Below are positions 1 to 8,868 of a stretch of 64,000 nucleotides of DNA, piece by piece (position 1 is the stretch's first letter; every line of letters begins with the position of its first letter). Position numbers and translations under genes: made by a program. The notes beneath the pieces were generated by a model. That model was not told the DNA's origin and ran no database searches. It saw only the letters and a program-made list of their open reading frames with translations. The stretch is from CBDIDH01 sp965277595 (lineage in GTDB: Bacteria; Planctomycetota; Planctomycetia; Isosphaerales; Isosphaeraceae), in contig CBDIDH010000001.1 of NCBI GenBank assembly GCA_965277595.1, positions 2,232,001 to 2,296,000 of the forward strand, in the 5' to 3' direction.

Positions 1-1468
1 CCATCCGATCGAGTTCGGCGAGGGTGGCCTCGTTCAATCGATACACGTCGGCGAGGGTCTTGACGACCCCCTTGTCGACAAGCTGTTCGATGAGCTTCGC
101 GCCCAGCCCCTCGATGTCCATCGCATCGCGGTGCGCGAACCAGCGGAGCCATTCCTTGAACTGATCGGGGCACCGCGCGGGGGTGTTCAAGCAGTGAAAA
201 TCGACCTCGCCGGGCTGCCGGTCGACCGGTGCGCCGCAACTCGGGCATGTGGTCGGGAAGGTGAAGAGGGTCTCGGAGCCGTCGCGGGCTTCGGTCTCGA
301 CGCGAACGACCTGCGGAATGATCTCGCCCGCCTTCTGTATGACAACGGTGTCGCCGATCCGAAGATCCTTGCGAAGGATGTCGTCCGCGTTATGCAAGGT
401 CGCTCGCCGGACCGTGGTTCCGGCGAGCAAGACGGGCGTGAGGTCGGCGACCGGCGTGAGCTTACCCGTCTTGCCGACCTGTACACTGATGCCGACGATT
501 TTCGTGATCGCCTGTTCGGCCTCATATTTGAATGCGATCACCCAGCGCGGGCTTTTGCTACGAAACCCGAGCCGCGACCGCTGGCCGAGCGCGTCAACCT
601 TGACGACCAGGCCGTCGGTCTGAAAATCGAGCGTGTTCCGCAGGCTTGACCAGGCTTCGGCATGCTCGATCACGGCATCAATCGTCTCAAATATCTTGGT
701 ATGCGGACTGACGGGAACGCCCCAGGCTTTTAACTGACCGATGATCTCGTGATATGAGCCCGACGTCATCCCCGAGGATTCGCCCAGGCCGTGCGAGACG
801 AACTGCAACCGACGCTGCCCGCAGAGGCGAGAATCAAGCAGCTTGAGCGATCCCGCGGTCGAATTGCGCGGGTTGGCGAAAGGGGCCTCGTCGTTCTCGC
901 GGCGAATTTCATTAAGCCGGACGAGTTCGGAATTGGTCATGTAAACCTCGCCGCGAATCTCCAGCAGGGCAGGGGCCTTGCCTTCAAGAGCGAGCGGAAT
1001 TCCCTTCACGGTGCGGAGATTCAAGGTGATGTCGTCGCCCCGGTCGCCGTCGCCTCGCGTCGCGCCGAGGACGAAGAGGCCATTTTCATAGCGGAGCGAG
1101 ACGGCGACGCCGTCAACCTTCAACTCGACGACGTAGCGGACTGGTTCGCCGGGGTTAAGTCCCTTGCGGACGCGGGCGTCCCACTCGCGAACCTCGTCAT
1201 ACGAATACGTGTTGTCGATCGAGAGCATCGGAACGGCATGCGTGACCGTCCTGAATCCAGTGAGCGGTTCGCCGCCGACGCGTTGCGTCGGGCTATCGGG
1301 CGTGACAAGCTCGGGATGCTCAGTCTCAAGGGCTTCGAGCCTTTTGATGAGGCGGTCGTATTCGCGGTCGCTGATCTCGGGCGCGGCGTCGACGTAATAG
1401 AGGCGGTTGTGCCTTCGAAGCTCGGCCCGGAGCTTGACGACCTCGTGCTCGACGTCCTTGTGAGCCAT
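1..1468 (-). CDS. ligA: NAD-dependent DNA ligase LigA (5' part, runs off the window)
   Basis: Seals nicks in double-stranded DNA using NAD+ in replication and repair. I translated the minus strand from the ATG at 1466-1468; 489 codons lie in the window and the gene continues beyond base 1. The adenylation motif KVDG is present with the active lysine at residue 117, close to the usual position in bacterial LigA. The N-terminal Ia domain (YYVDAAPEISDREYD) precedes it. Further on come the OB fold and the four-cysteine zinc finger starting CPSC, followed by the beginning of the helix-hairpin-helix region (GLGAKLIEQLVDKGV). The C-terminal HhH and BRCT parts are outside the window. No frameshift is seen. 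The next gene upstream, at 1545-1805, is on the same strand 76 bases away. Confidence 0.97.
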   Translation of the reverse strand, partial: MAHKDVEHEVVKLRAELRRHNRLYYVDAAPEISDREYDRLIKRLEALETEHPELVTPDSPTQRVGGEPLTGFRTVTHAVPMLSIDNTYSYDEVREWDARVRKGLNPGEPVRYVVELKVDGVAVSLRYENGLFVLGATRGDGDRGDDITLNLRTVKGIPLALEGKAPALLEIRGEVYMTNSELVRLNEIRRENDEAPFANPRNSTAGSLKLLDSRLCGQRRLQFVSHGLGESSGMTSGSYHEIIGQLKAWGVPVSPHTKIFETIDAVIEHAEAWSSLRNTLDFQTDGLVVKVDALGQRSRLGFRSKSPRWVIAFKYEAEQAITKIVGISVQVGKTGKLTPVADLTPVLLAGTTVRRATLHNADDILRKDLRIGDTVVIQKAGEIIPQVVRVETEARDGSETLFTFPTTCPSCGAPVDRQPGEVDFHCLNTPARCPDQFKEWLRWFAHRDAMDIEGLGAKLIEQLVDKGVVKTLADVYRLNEATLAELDRM

Positions 1469-1544
1469 CGGAGTAAGCCCTTCTGATCGAGTCGTTTTCG
1501 ACGTCGATATCCTGATATCTCTCAATGATTCGATTCGACCGCGG

Positions 1545-1805
1545 CTATCGATCCGGTCGGGCCGGGAACCAGCGATCGGTGGCCATCGCGAGCAGCCCCG
1601 AGGCGATCATCAGGACCACCTCGACCCCCAGCGCGAGGGGTCCGCGACGGTCAAACCAGGTGGCGAGCGGTGATCTTCCCCCCTCCACCTGTAGGCCCGG
1701 CACGATCAGATATCCGAACGCCGTGAGGACAAAAAGCGTGCTCGCCCCCAGTAAAAGGACGTAAAACGGGTTCGGAAACAGCTTTTTCTGGGATCGGTCG
1801 GACAT
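1545..1805 (-). CDS. Small two-helix membrane protein, unknown function
   Basis: An 86-residue protein starting MSDRSQKKLFPNPFYVLLL. A short charged N-terminus is followed by a transmembrane helix (about residues 12-34), a polar loop with a WFDRRG motif, and a second helix (about 55-75) ending near the conserved-looking DRWFPARPDR tail. I chose the ATG at 1803-1805 over the upstream in-frame start at 1853 because the extra 16 residues look like non-coding translation; no clear Shine-Dalgarno sequence marks either. The composition fits a class of small membrane proteins often seen in planctomycete genomes (from memory, not checked). It lies between ndk and ligA on the same strand, so it may share their transcript. 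No function can be assigned. Confidence 0.7.
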   Translation of the reverse strand: MSDRSQKKLFPNPFYVLLLGASTLFVLTAFGYLIVPGLQVEGGRSPLATWFDRRGPLALGVEVVLMIASGLLAMATDRWFPARPDR

Positions 1806-1897
1806 TCCAGGGGGTTCTCTGACGGCCGGGTTCGAACGACACAAGACCATCAATTCCTCGATCGCCCGGCCGTCAAGGGAACGGACGACGCGAAGGC

Positions 1898-2353
1898 TCA
1901 GGCGCCGTCGAAGACCCAGCGGCTCCCCTCGATCGCGTAGTCAACGATTTCCTCGGGCTTGAACCAGAGGGCCATCTCGCGCTCGGCCGATTCGACGCTG
2001 TCGGAACCGTGGATCAGGTTGTTTTGCTTGCTGATCGAGAAGTCGCCTCGAATGCTTCCCGGCGCCGCGGCGGTTCCATTGGTGGCGCCGAGCATCGCGC
2101 GAACGACCGCGATGGCCTCATTGCCTTCCAGTACGCCCACGACAACGGGACCGCCGGTGATGAAGTCAATCAGGCCCTTGAAAAAGGGTTTGCCGGCGTG
2201 TTCGCCGTAATGCTTCTCGCCGAGCGAGCGGTCAACCTGAAGGAGCTTGAGGGCGGCGATCCGCAGCCCCTTCGCCTCGAACCTCTGAAGGATCTGGCCG
2301 ACCAGGCGGCGCTGGACGCAATCGGGCTTGAAGATGATCAACGTGCGTTGCAT
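1898..2353 (-). CDS. ndk: Nucleoside diphosphate kinase
   Basis: Transfers the gamma-phosphate of ATP to nucleoside diphosphates through a phosphohistidine, balancing NTP and dNTP pools in the cytosol. The 151-residue length is normal for bacterial Ndk. The N-terminus MQRTLIIFKPD carries the first strand and the conserved lysine. The active-site segment NLIHGSDS contains the phosphorylated histidine at residue 115, and the RGDFS motif before it is also typical. I chose the ATG at 2351-2353, preceded by GAAGG about 10 bases upstream, rather than the TTG three codons earlier. The gene is followed at 93 bases by the small membrane protein on the same strand. Confidence 0.97.
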   Translation of the reverse strand: MQRTLIIFKPDCVQRRLVGQILQRFEAKGLRIAALKLLQVDRSLGEKHYGEHAGKPFFKGLIDFITGGPVVVGVLEGNEAIAVVRAMLGATNGTAAAPGSIRGDFSISKQNNLIHGSDSVESAEREMALWFKPEEIVDYAIEGSRWVFDGA

Positions 2354-2662
2354 GAGCGGCAAACCTTCGGTTCAATTCGGTTCGGAGAGCGAGGCAGGGG
2401 CCGAGACGTCTGGCCCATCTCACCAGTTTCAGGAAATCCACGAAATCGGCAGGTAGTTTACCGCCGTGGGGCCGGCCGTTCAACCATTCCGCGACAGGGT
2501 TGGAGGTGTATCCAGTTCAACGAACGATGCTCCTTGGAAAAACGTCTCTGTGCGAGTCACCATTCGTACGTTAGAATCTCGCGGAACCTACCGAAATGGC
2601 CCCGGGTTTCAGGCCCAACCTCTCCACCCTCGTATCACCCCCCGCCGACGTGGAGCCTTCGC
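2354..2662. other. Intergenic stretch between divergent genes
   Basis: This 309-base gap separates ndk (minus) from the lipoprotein gene (plus) and must hold promoters for both. I see no convincing -35/-10 pair, hairpin or repeat. The open frames crossing it look like reading-frame shadows. Confidence 0.4.
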
Positions 2663-2949
2663 ATGCCCGACATCGCGACGCCCCGGACCGCCCGCCGGGA
2701 CCGCCCGTTGTCGCCTCACAGTCTCTCGACGCTGCTCGTCGTCACATCGATAACACTTGCCCTGAACGGATGCGACCGTCCCGAGGGGCTGGGAAGCATC
2801 AACGTCGATGCCGCGCGTGCCGAGGCGACCGCGAGGGGATGCGCGACCCCGACGCCCCGCCGCCGACCGCCAGCGAACTCATTCAACTGAAGCGGAAGAC
2901 CCGGGGGAAAGACCGTTCGGGCGTGCAGGTCCAGCCCGGTCCACGCTGA
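2663..2949 (+). pseudogene. Small lipoprotein gene with an apparent frameshift
   Basis: Starting at the ATG at 2663 the frame encodes a basic N-terminus, a hydrophobic helix (STLLVVTSITLAL) and a lipobox ending in NGC at residue 37, followed by DRPEGLGSINVDAARAEA. It then continues as a low-complexity arginine/proline tail and stops at 2890. In the neighbouring frame, from a GGGG run near 2836-2840, the sequence reads on sensibly as MRDPDAPPPTASELIQLKRK and ends at a stop at 2947-2949. This joins naturally to the lipoprotein part if one G is restored. The combined 95-residue protein resembles the small GSI(N/D)V-type lipoproteins common beside planctomycete pilin-like genes (family recollection). 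It is either a genuine single-base deletion or a sequencing error in the G run. Confidence 0.6.
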
Positions 2950-3141
2950 GCCGACTCCGCGATGTCGCGTTGAGGAAATCCCGTCTCTTCTTGACTCTGG
3001 GGCGGGGGACTCGATATCCACACGTCTCGCCCGGCGTGCTGTCTGGACGTCTTGAACAATGCGGATGAAGCCCGTTGCCTCGATGGCCGATGGCTTCGGT
3101 TGCTGGAAAGAAAAGTGAGAACCCTGAAAGGGAAATCCTCG

Positions 3142-4149
3142 ATGCAACGCGGATTTACATTAATCGAACTGCTGGTGGTCATCGCGATCATCGCGATTTT
3201 AATCGCCCTTTTGCTCCCGGCCGCGCAGGCGGCTCGCGAGGCGGCGCGACGCGCGCAGTGCGTGAATAACCTGAAGCAGCTTGGTCTCGCCGCCGCCAAT
3301 TATGAATCGGCGGTAAGCTGCCTACCCGGAGACTCGTACTCGTCGGCCACCATGCCCAACTACAACGACATCAGCGCACTCGGGCAGATGGCGAACTACT
3401 TCGAGCAAACCGCGATTTATAACTCGATTAACTTTTCGGTGACGGCCTATAACCCCGCGAACGTGACCGCGATGAACACCGGCCTGAGCATCTTCTGGTG
3501 CCCGAGCGACCCCTCCGTCAGCCGGAGTGCTCTGAATCCAGCATCGGGCCTGCCTCCGGGAACCTGGGCCGTCCAGTTCACCAGTTACGCGGGTTTTTCG
3601 GGTCCGTGGGACATGAATGAGTTTGTGTACGCCCGCTACGCAAATTCGGCGGACTATAGTCTTCAGCAGGCCGACATGTGCGGCCTGATTTATGACAACT
3701 CGGCGGTCCGTCTCGCTCAGATCACCGACGGAACAAGCAACACCTTGCTTTTTGGCGAGCTTGCGCATGGTGCCTTGGTCGGCGCCTCGGCGTCGAATTA
3801 CGACGAGTGGCTCCAGGGGATCAACACGAGCGGGTTCGCCCTCTCGGCGATGTGCCCGATCAATGCCTTCAAACGAACGACCAGCCAGGCGAGTTCACTC
3901 GGCACCGCCCTCGGTGCCGCCGGGAGTTTTCACGCGGGGGGAGCCAATTTTTGCTTCGCCGATGGGTCGGTCAAGTTTCTCAAGGATTCCATCTCCTGCT
4001 GGGCGACCGATCCGAATAATCAGAATTTGCCCGTGGGACTTGGTTTTGACGGCGGATTGGGCTTCACCTGGGGCACGACCCAGCCCAAGATTTATCAGGC
4101 CCTCTCAACGCGCGCCAGCAACGAGGTCGTCGGCGCCGATCAGTATTGA
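3142..4149 (+). CDS. DUF1559 protein with type IV pilin-like N-terminus
   Basis: A 335-residue protein of the DUF1559/SBP_bac_10 family that is hugely expanded in planctomycetes. It starts MQRGFTLIELLVVIAI, a classic class III prepilin signal cleaved after the glycine at residue 4, followed by a long hydrophobic helix and the basic segment REAARRAQC. The C-terminal part holds FHAGGANFCFADGSVKF, the H-X9-DG type motif of the family. The ATG at 3142 is used because the motif begins there and GAAAGGG lies upstream; the frame is open further up without a signal. Proteins of this type are believed to be assembled or anchored like pseudopilins at the cell surface, but their role is not established. 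It faces the sigma-54 regulator gene convergently, with 22 bases between stops. Confidence 0.93.
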   Translation: MQRGFTLIELLVVIAIIAILIALLLPAAQAAREAARRAQCVNNLKQLGLAAANYESAVSCLPGDSYSSATMPNYNDISALGQMANYFEQTAIYNSINFSVTAYNPANVTAMNTGLSIFWCPSDPSVSRSALNPASGLPPGTWAVQFTSYAGFSGPWDMNEFVYARYANSADYSLQQADMCGLIYDNSAVRLAQITDGTSNTLLFGELAHGALVGASASNYDEWLQGINTSGFALSAMCPINAFKRTTSQASSLGTALGAAGSFHAGGANFCFADGSVKFLKDSISCWATDPNNQNLPVGLGFDGGLGFTWGTTQPKIYQALSTRASNEVVGADQY

Positions 4150-4171
4150 CATTGACGACCGCGCCGAAGCT

Positions 4172-5527
4172 TCAGGCAAGTTCTTCGAGCTTGCGATACA
4201 GCGACGATAAGCCGAGGCCGAGCCGACGCGCGGCCTCGCGCTTGTCGTCGGCCGCGTTTTCGATCACGCGGAGAATGTGGCGGCGCTCGAACTCGCGAAC
4301 AGCCGAGCGGAGGTCGTCGGACGTTTCGGGGCCGATCGGGCCGAGCAGGTCGGTCGGAAAATCGGCGGGGGTGAGCGTGGGTCCGTCGGCGAGAATCAGG
4401 GCGCGTTCGAGAGCGTTATCCAGCTCGCGGACGTTTCCTTTCCAGGGAGCGGCCGAGAGGCCGCGGACCGTCGCGTTGTCGACCCCCTCGGTTCGTCGGC
4501 CGAGACGGCGCGCGTGCCGGGACAGGAGCGAGGCGATGAGTTCGGGAATGTCCTCGCGGCGATCGCGAAGCGGAGGGAGATGGATCGTGACGACGTTGAG
4601 CCGATAATAGAGATCCGCGCGGAAGCGGCCGGCGGCGACCTCGGCGTTGAGGTCCTTGTTGGTCGCCGCGAGCACCCGAGCCGCGAGTGCCACCGGACGC
4701 GTCGCGCCGACGGGTAAAACCTCCTTGGTCTCGATCGCCCGCAAGAGCTTGGCCTGGGTCGCCGGGGAAAGCTCGGCGATCTCGTCGAGAAAGACGGTAC
4801 CACGTCCCGCGGCGACGAAGAGGCCGGGGTGATCGCGGTCGGCCCCGGTGTACGCGCCTCGAACGTGTCCAAAGAGCTGGTTTTCCAGCAGATCGTGCGG
4901 AATCGCCGCGGCGTTGATGGCGAGAAAGGCCGAGTCGGGGTCTGGCCCCTGCGCGTGCAAGGCGCGGGCGACGAGTTCCTTGCCGGTTCCCGATTCGCCG
5001 GTGATCAAGACGTTGCTCCGGGCCGGAGCGACCTTGCGGATCAAGGTTTTCACCCGCTTCATGACCTCGCTCCGACCGACGAGTGCCTCGGGATCGGCCT
5101 GGTCGTGAACCTGGCGGCGGAGTGCCTGATTTTCCTGGAGAAGCCGACGATGAGTCATCAGGCGATCGACCTTGACGAGTAGGTCTTCGAAGATCACCGG
5201 CTTCATCAAATAGTCGTGCGCCCCGCGTCGAAAGGCGGCCACGGCGTTCTCAACCGTCGCATAAGCGGTAATCATCACGACGAGCGTTTCGGGCCGGACC
5301 GCGAGCAGGCGGTCAAGCAAGGTGAGGCCATCCACGCCGGGAAGCTGAACGTCGCAGAGCACGACCTCGGGCTCGAATTGCTCCACAAGTTTGAGCGCGG
5401 AGGGTGCATCGCCCGCGATGGCGGCGTCAAAGCCTTCGCCCTGAAGGAACTCAAGCAAGGTCGCGGCGAGGATCTCCTCGTCATCAACGATCAGGATACG
5501 ACCTCTCGGCGCCTCGGGAATCGTCAT
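4172..5527 (-). CDS. Sigma-54-dependent response regulator (NtrC family)
   Basis: A 451-residue transcription activator with three domains in the usual order. The receiver (residues 9-122) has acidic pocket VDDEE, phosphoacceptor D59 and the KP motif at 109-110. The AAA+ domain (about 148-370) has Walker A GESGTGKE and Walker B VFLDEI. A C-terminal Fis-type helix-turn-helix (AARRLGLGLSSLYRKLEEL) follows. The sigma-54 contact loop reads GAYTGA rather than the commoner GAFTGA. It is the output partner of the histidine kinase encoded immediately upstream; the start ATG overlaps the kinase stop codon by four bases, indicating translational coupling. It should activate RpoN-dependent promoters when phosphorylated. 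Target genes cannot be read from this window. Confidence 0.95.
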   Translation of the reverse strand: MTIPEAPRGRILIVDDEEILAATLLEFLQGEGFDAAIAGDAPSALKLVEQFEPEVVLCDVQLPGVDGLTLLDRLLAVRPETLVVMITAYATVENAVAAFRRGAHDYLMKPVIFEDLLVKVDRLMTHRRLLQENQALRRQVHDQADPEALVGRSEVMKRVKTLIRKVAPARSNVLITGESGTGKELVARALHAQGPDPDSAFLAINAAAIPHDLLENQLFGHVRGAYTGADRDHPGLFVAAGRGTVFLDEIAELSPATQAKLLRAIETKEVLPVGATRPVALAARVLAATNKDLNAEVAAGRFRADLYYRLNVVTIHLPPLRDRREDIPELIASLLSRHARRLGRRTEGVDNATVRGLSAAPWKGNVRELDNALERALILADGPTLTPADFPTDLLGPIGPETSDDLRSAVREFERRHILRVIENAADDKREAARRLGLGLSSLYRKLEELA

Positions 5528-6828
5528 GAAACGCTTTCTTGATGGGACGCCTTTGGAGCGAGACTCAAGTCTGGACGATCGGCGGGGAGCCTGAGCGTGA
5601 ACGCGGAGCCCTGGCCGAGTTCGGTCCGATACACGAGTCGGCCCCCCATTTCTTCAATGACCTGGCGACTGATGAAAAGGCCAAGGCCGGTGCCGTGGGC
5701 CTTGGTCGTGAAGAAGGGTTGAAAGAGGCGGCAACGGTCCGCCAGGTTGATTCCTCGGCCGTCATCCTCGATCGTCAATTCGATCCAACCCGGGAACTCA
5801 CGGGCCTCGATCCGAATCGTCCCGCCGGTCTCGGTGGCGTCGACGGCGTTGAGGACGAGGTTAAGAACGACCTGCGTCAGGTGGTCGCGAACGCCTCGAA
5901 CGGCGGGGAGGTCGGCGGGAATCTCGGTGGTGATCGCGCGTTGCTTGGTCCGCTGATAATACTTGGCGATCCCGAGCGCCTCGTTGACGACCTCGGCCGG
6001 AGCGACCCAGGCATTGGCCGTGGATGCGGGGCGGGAGTAATCGGTCAGCTCGCGGATCGTCCGCTGAATGCGGAGAAGCTGCTGGCAGGCAAGGTCGAGC
6101 TTCTCGGCGGTGTACGGTTCCAGGTTCCTGCGCTGGAGGATCTGGATGATGGAACTGATCGCCGCGAGGGGGTTGCCGACCTCATGGGCGATTCCGGCGG
6201 CGAGCAGGCCGAAGGCGGCCATTTTTTCATGCTGGATCGACCGGGCCTGAGACGCTCGGAGCGCATCGGTTCGCTCGGCGACGCGACGTTCGAGGTCGGC
6301 CCGGCTCTCTTCGAGCGCGGCGTTGAGGTCTTTGAGGCGGTCGCCGGTCGATCGCAGGAGGGTGGCGAGCGACGAACAAGCCCAGGTGACCCAGGCGTTG
6401 ATGACGATCGTCAGGGTCACTCCCGCCTCGTCGCCTCCTTGAAAACCGAGGACGGCGCCGAGGCCGAGCAGGCTCACGCCGTGCATTCCGAACGTCAGCC
6501 AGGCGGTCCGCGGACGGTATCGAATCGCGCAGCAGACCAGCGAGAGCAGATAATACCAGCGAAAGGGGCTATTCAAGCCCGTATCGTTCAGGCAGAGCAG
6601 AGCGATGAAAACCGCCTCCATCGACGAGACGGCGAGCGGCCAGCGGTCAAAAATGACCTCGCCCATGCGATAAAAGGCGGTGTCGAGCGCCGCGTATCCG
6701 GCACCCAGCGCGAGAAAGGCGCGGACGGCCGAGGGATCGTGCAGGCCCGTCCGGGTCTGGACGAGGATGTAACCCATCACGATCCCGAACCAGCGGATCT
6801 TGACCACGATCGACTCGGTCGCAAGCAC
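5524..6828 (-). CDS. Membrane sensor histidine kinase
   Basis: A predicted 434-residue kinase that pairs with the NtrC-type regulator. The N-terminal half has about five hydrophobic segments with no large periplasmic loop, so it probably senses within or near the membrane. A coiled coil (ALEESRADLERRVAERTDAL) leads into the HisKA domain with phosphohistidine H215 in GIAHEVGNPLAAI. It is followed by the HATPase_c N box (NLVLNAVDAT), G1 box (DDGRGI), and F/G2 boxes (FFTTKAHGTGLGLF). I prefer the GTG at 6826-6828, with GAGG just upstream, to the GTG at 6915: the longer version adds 29 unlikely residues and would put a TATAAT hexamer inside the gene. This start choice is the least certain part. 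Confidence 0.93.
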   Translation of the reverse strand: MLATESIVVKIRWFGIVMGYILVQTRTGLHDPSAVRAFLALGAGYAALDTAFYRMGEVIFDRWPLAVSSMEAVFIALLCLNDTGLNSPFRWYYLLSLVCCAIRYRPRTAWLTFGMHGVSLLGLGAVLGFQGGDEAGVTLTIVINAWVTWACSSLATLLRSTGDRLKDLNAALEESRADLERRVAERTDALRASQARSIQHEKMAAFGLLAAGIAHEVGNPLAAISSIIQILQRRNLEPYTAEKLDLACQQLLRIQRTIRELTDYSRPASTANAWVAPAEVVNEALGIAKYYQRTKQRAITTEIPADLPAVRGVRDHLTQVVLNLVLNAVDATETGGTIRIEAREFPGWIELTIEDDGRGINLADRCRLFQPFFTTKAHGTGLGLFISRQVIEEMGGRLVYRTELGQGSAFTLRLPADRPDLSLAPKASHQESVS

Positions 6829-6903
6829 GCCCGCCTCTGGTTGGATCAAAAGAAAATGACCTCCCGATCTCTGGGAAAAGGCTCTCGATGATTCGCGGCC
6901 CTT

Positions 6904-6909
6904 ATTATA
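6904..6909 (-). promoter_or_regulatory. Possible -10 box of the two-component operon
   Basis: On the minus strand the hexamer TATAAT lies about 75 bases upstream of the preferred histidine kinase start. It stands out in a GC-rich setting. I see no good -35 hexamer at 16-18 bases, so the call rests on the -10 match alone. Confidence 0.3.
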
Positions 6910-6981
6910 GCGCACCGACGATCATTTCAGGAGACGGACCCGAGGGTCAGGGAAAAGCAGGCGGTTCACTGGCGCGCGCGC

Positions 6982-7068
6982 GAGAGACAAAGTCCCGATG
7001 ACCGATAAAATTCCGCAATTTGGTCATTGCTCATTGGTCATCGGTCATCGAGACTTTGCATTTCTCCC
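6982..7068. repeat. Dispersed palindromic repeat, copy 1
   Basis: Imperfect inverted repeat between the kinase operon and the peptidase gene. The left arm has CAAAGTCCCGATGACCGAT. The right arm is four near-tandem heptads (GTCATTG, CTCATTG, GTCATCG, GTCATCG) and ends in ACTTTGCATTTCTCC. It shares the heptad arms and the CTTTGCA...CTCC end with six further copies in the window. Confidence 0.85.
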
Positions 7069-7152
7069 GCGGCTCGCTGTCGCCCAGAGGCAAGATGTCT
7101 CGTATGATGGTGGCCGAGTTCGACGCCGTTTCAGGGAGTTAGAAAGACCGCC

Positions 7153-8868
7153 ATGCCAATGAGCCGACCTTGGATTATGGGACTTGCCGGGCTCTTGAGC
7201 GTCGCCCTTCTCGGAGCAGGAGAACCGGAGGCAACCCCCGCGCTGACGCCGGCGCTGGGATCAATTCGGGCGGAAACGCTTCTTGGCGACATACGCGTCC
7301 TCGCGTCCGACGCTTTCGAAGGGCGGGCACCCGGTACGCCGGGTGAGACAAAGACCGTCGACTTCTTGATCGGTCGGTTCCGCGAACTTGGCCTGAAGCC
7401 GGGCAATCCCGACGGCTCGTACACGCAGGACGTGCCGCTCGTCGGTTTTCAGGCCACGTCCGTCTCGGGGACGATCGCCGTCGGCGGCAAGACGATCGCC
7501 TTGAAGTTTCCCGAAAGCTGGGTGGCCGTTTCCAGAAGGCAGGCCGAGCGGGTGTCGGTGAGCGGTTCCGACGTCGTTTTTGTGGGCTACGGCGTCGTGG
7601 CGCCTGAGTATGGCTGGGACGACTTCAAGGGCGTCGACGTCCGTGGGAAAACGGTCGTCATGCTCGTCAACGACCCCGCCGTTGCCGATCCGGCCGACCC
7701 GGCGAAGCTCGACCCGAACGTCTTCAAGGGGCGGGCGATGACGTATTACGGGCGCTGGACGTATAAGTATGAGATCGCCTCCGAGAAAGGGGCGGCGGCG
7801 GCCTTGATCGTTCATGAAACGGGACCGGCGGGTTATCCGTATGAAGTCGTGCAGGGCTGGGCGCGCGAGAATTTTGACATCGCCGGGCAGGGTCAGGGGG
7901 CTGAGGTTTCGCCGAGAGTCGCGGTCGAGGGTTGGCTCTCGCTCGACCAGGCAAAAGCTCTCTTCAAGGACGCCGGTCAGAATTTCGAGGCGCTCAAAAC
8001 GGCCGCGACCCGCCGCGATTTTCGGCCGGTCAGTCTGAACGCCCAGGCTGATCTCTCGGTCACGAACACGCTGCGAACCGTGCGCTCGAAAAACGTGGTC
8101 GCGCGCGTGGACGGTTCCGACCCGAAGCTAAAAGATGAGTACGTGATTTACACCGCGCACTGGGACCACCTTGGCCGAGACCCCGCGCTTCCGGGCGATC
8201 AAATTTTCAACGGTGCCGCGGACAATGCCTCGGGGACGGCGGCTCTCTTGCAGATCGCCGGAACCTTCGCCCAGGTCGATCCGCCGCCGAAGCGTTCGGT
8301 CGTGTTCCTGGCCGTCACGGCTGAGGAGAAAGGGCTTCTGGGCGCCAAATATTACGCGTCGCACCCGTTTTATCCGCTCGAAAAGACGCTCGCGAACATC
8401 AACATGGACGTGATTAACCTCTGGGGCAAGACGCGAGACGTCGTGAACCTCGGCCTGGGCCAGACCACGCTTGACGTCCCACTCGCGGCGCGTGCGAAAG
8501 CACAGGGACGCGTGATCGTCCCCGACGCGGAGCCGGAAAAAGGGCTTTTTTACCGGTCGGACCACTTCGAGTTCGTCAAGCGAGGGGTTCCCGCCTTGAA
8601 TGCGCGAGGAGGCGTCGATTACGTCGGCAAGGCCGCGGATTTTGGCCGGAAAAAGCGCGAGGAGTACACGAAAAATGATTATCACAAGGTCAGCGACGAG
8701 GAAAAGCCTGACTGGGACCTCTCGGGCGCCATCGAAGACCTTCGCCTCTTGACCGAGATCGGCTACCTGATCGCGCAAGGGTCGTCCTATCCCGAGTGGC
8801 TTCCAGGAACCGAATTCCGTGACCGACGCGAGGCCGCGCTCAGGGCAATGCAATCGGTGCGTCCGTGA
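7153..8868 (+). CDS. Exported M28-family zinc aminopeptidase with PA domain
   Basis: A 571-residue secreted or periplasmic metallopeptidase. An N-terminal signal peptide (about residues 1-23) is followed by a protease-associated-type insert (about 130-290) and the M28 catalytic domain (about 310-550). The co-catalytic zinc ligands can be placed: H336 and the supporting D338 in TAHWDHLG, the bridging D357 in GAADNASG, the catalytic/ligand glutamates 391-392 in TAEEKGLLG, D419 in INMD, and a C-terminal histidine in YRSDHFEF. This is the arrangement of M28 aminopeptidases that release N-terminal residues from peptides; specificity cannot be read. The stop overlaps the start of the next gene (GTGA), so the two are translationally coupled, though no functional link is obvious. 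Confidence 0.93.
   Translation: MPMSRPWIMGLAGLLSVALLGAGEPEATPALTPALGSIRAETLLGDIRVLASDAFEGRAPGTPGETKTVDFLIGRFRELGLKPGNPDGSYTQDVPLVGFQATSVSGTIAVGGKTIALKFPESWVAVSRRQAERVSVSGSDVVFVGYGVVAPEYGWDDFKGVDVRGKTVVMLVNDPAVADPADPAKLDPNVFKGRAMTYYGRWTYKYEIASEKGAAAALIVHETGPAGYPYEVVQGWARENFDIAGQGQGAEVSPRVAVEGWLSLDQAKALFKDAGQNFEALKTAATRRDFRPVSLNAQADLSVTNTLRTVRSKNVVARVDGSDPKLKDEYVIYTAHWDHLGRDPALPGDQIFNGAADNASGTAALLQIAGTFAQVDPPPKRSVVFLAVTAEEKGLLGAKYYASHPFYPLEKTLANINMDVINLWGKTRDVVNLGLGQTTLDVPLAARAKAQGRVIVPDAEPEKGLFYRSDHFEFVKRGVPALNARGGVDYVGKAADFGRKKREEYTKNDYHKVSDEEKPDWDLSGAIEDLRLLTEIGYLIAQGSSYPEWLPGTEFRDRREAALRAMQSVRP

Noticed and set aside
5539..6891. A 450-codon plus-strand frame opposite the histidine kinase
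   Set aside because: The kinase on the other strand has H, N, G1 and G2 boxes; this is its shadow.
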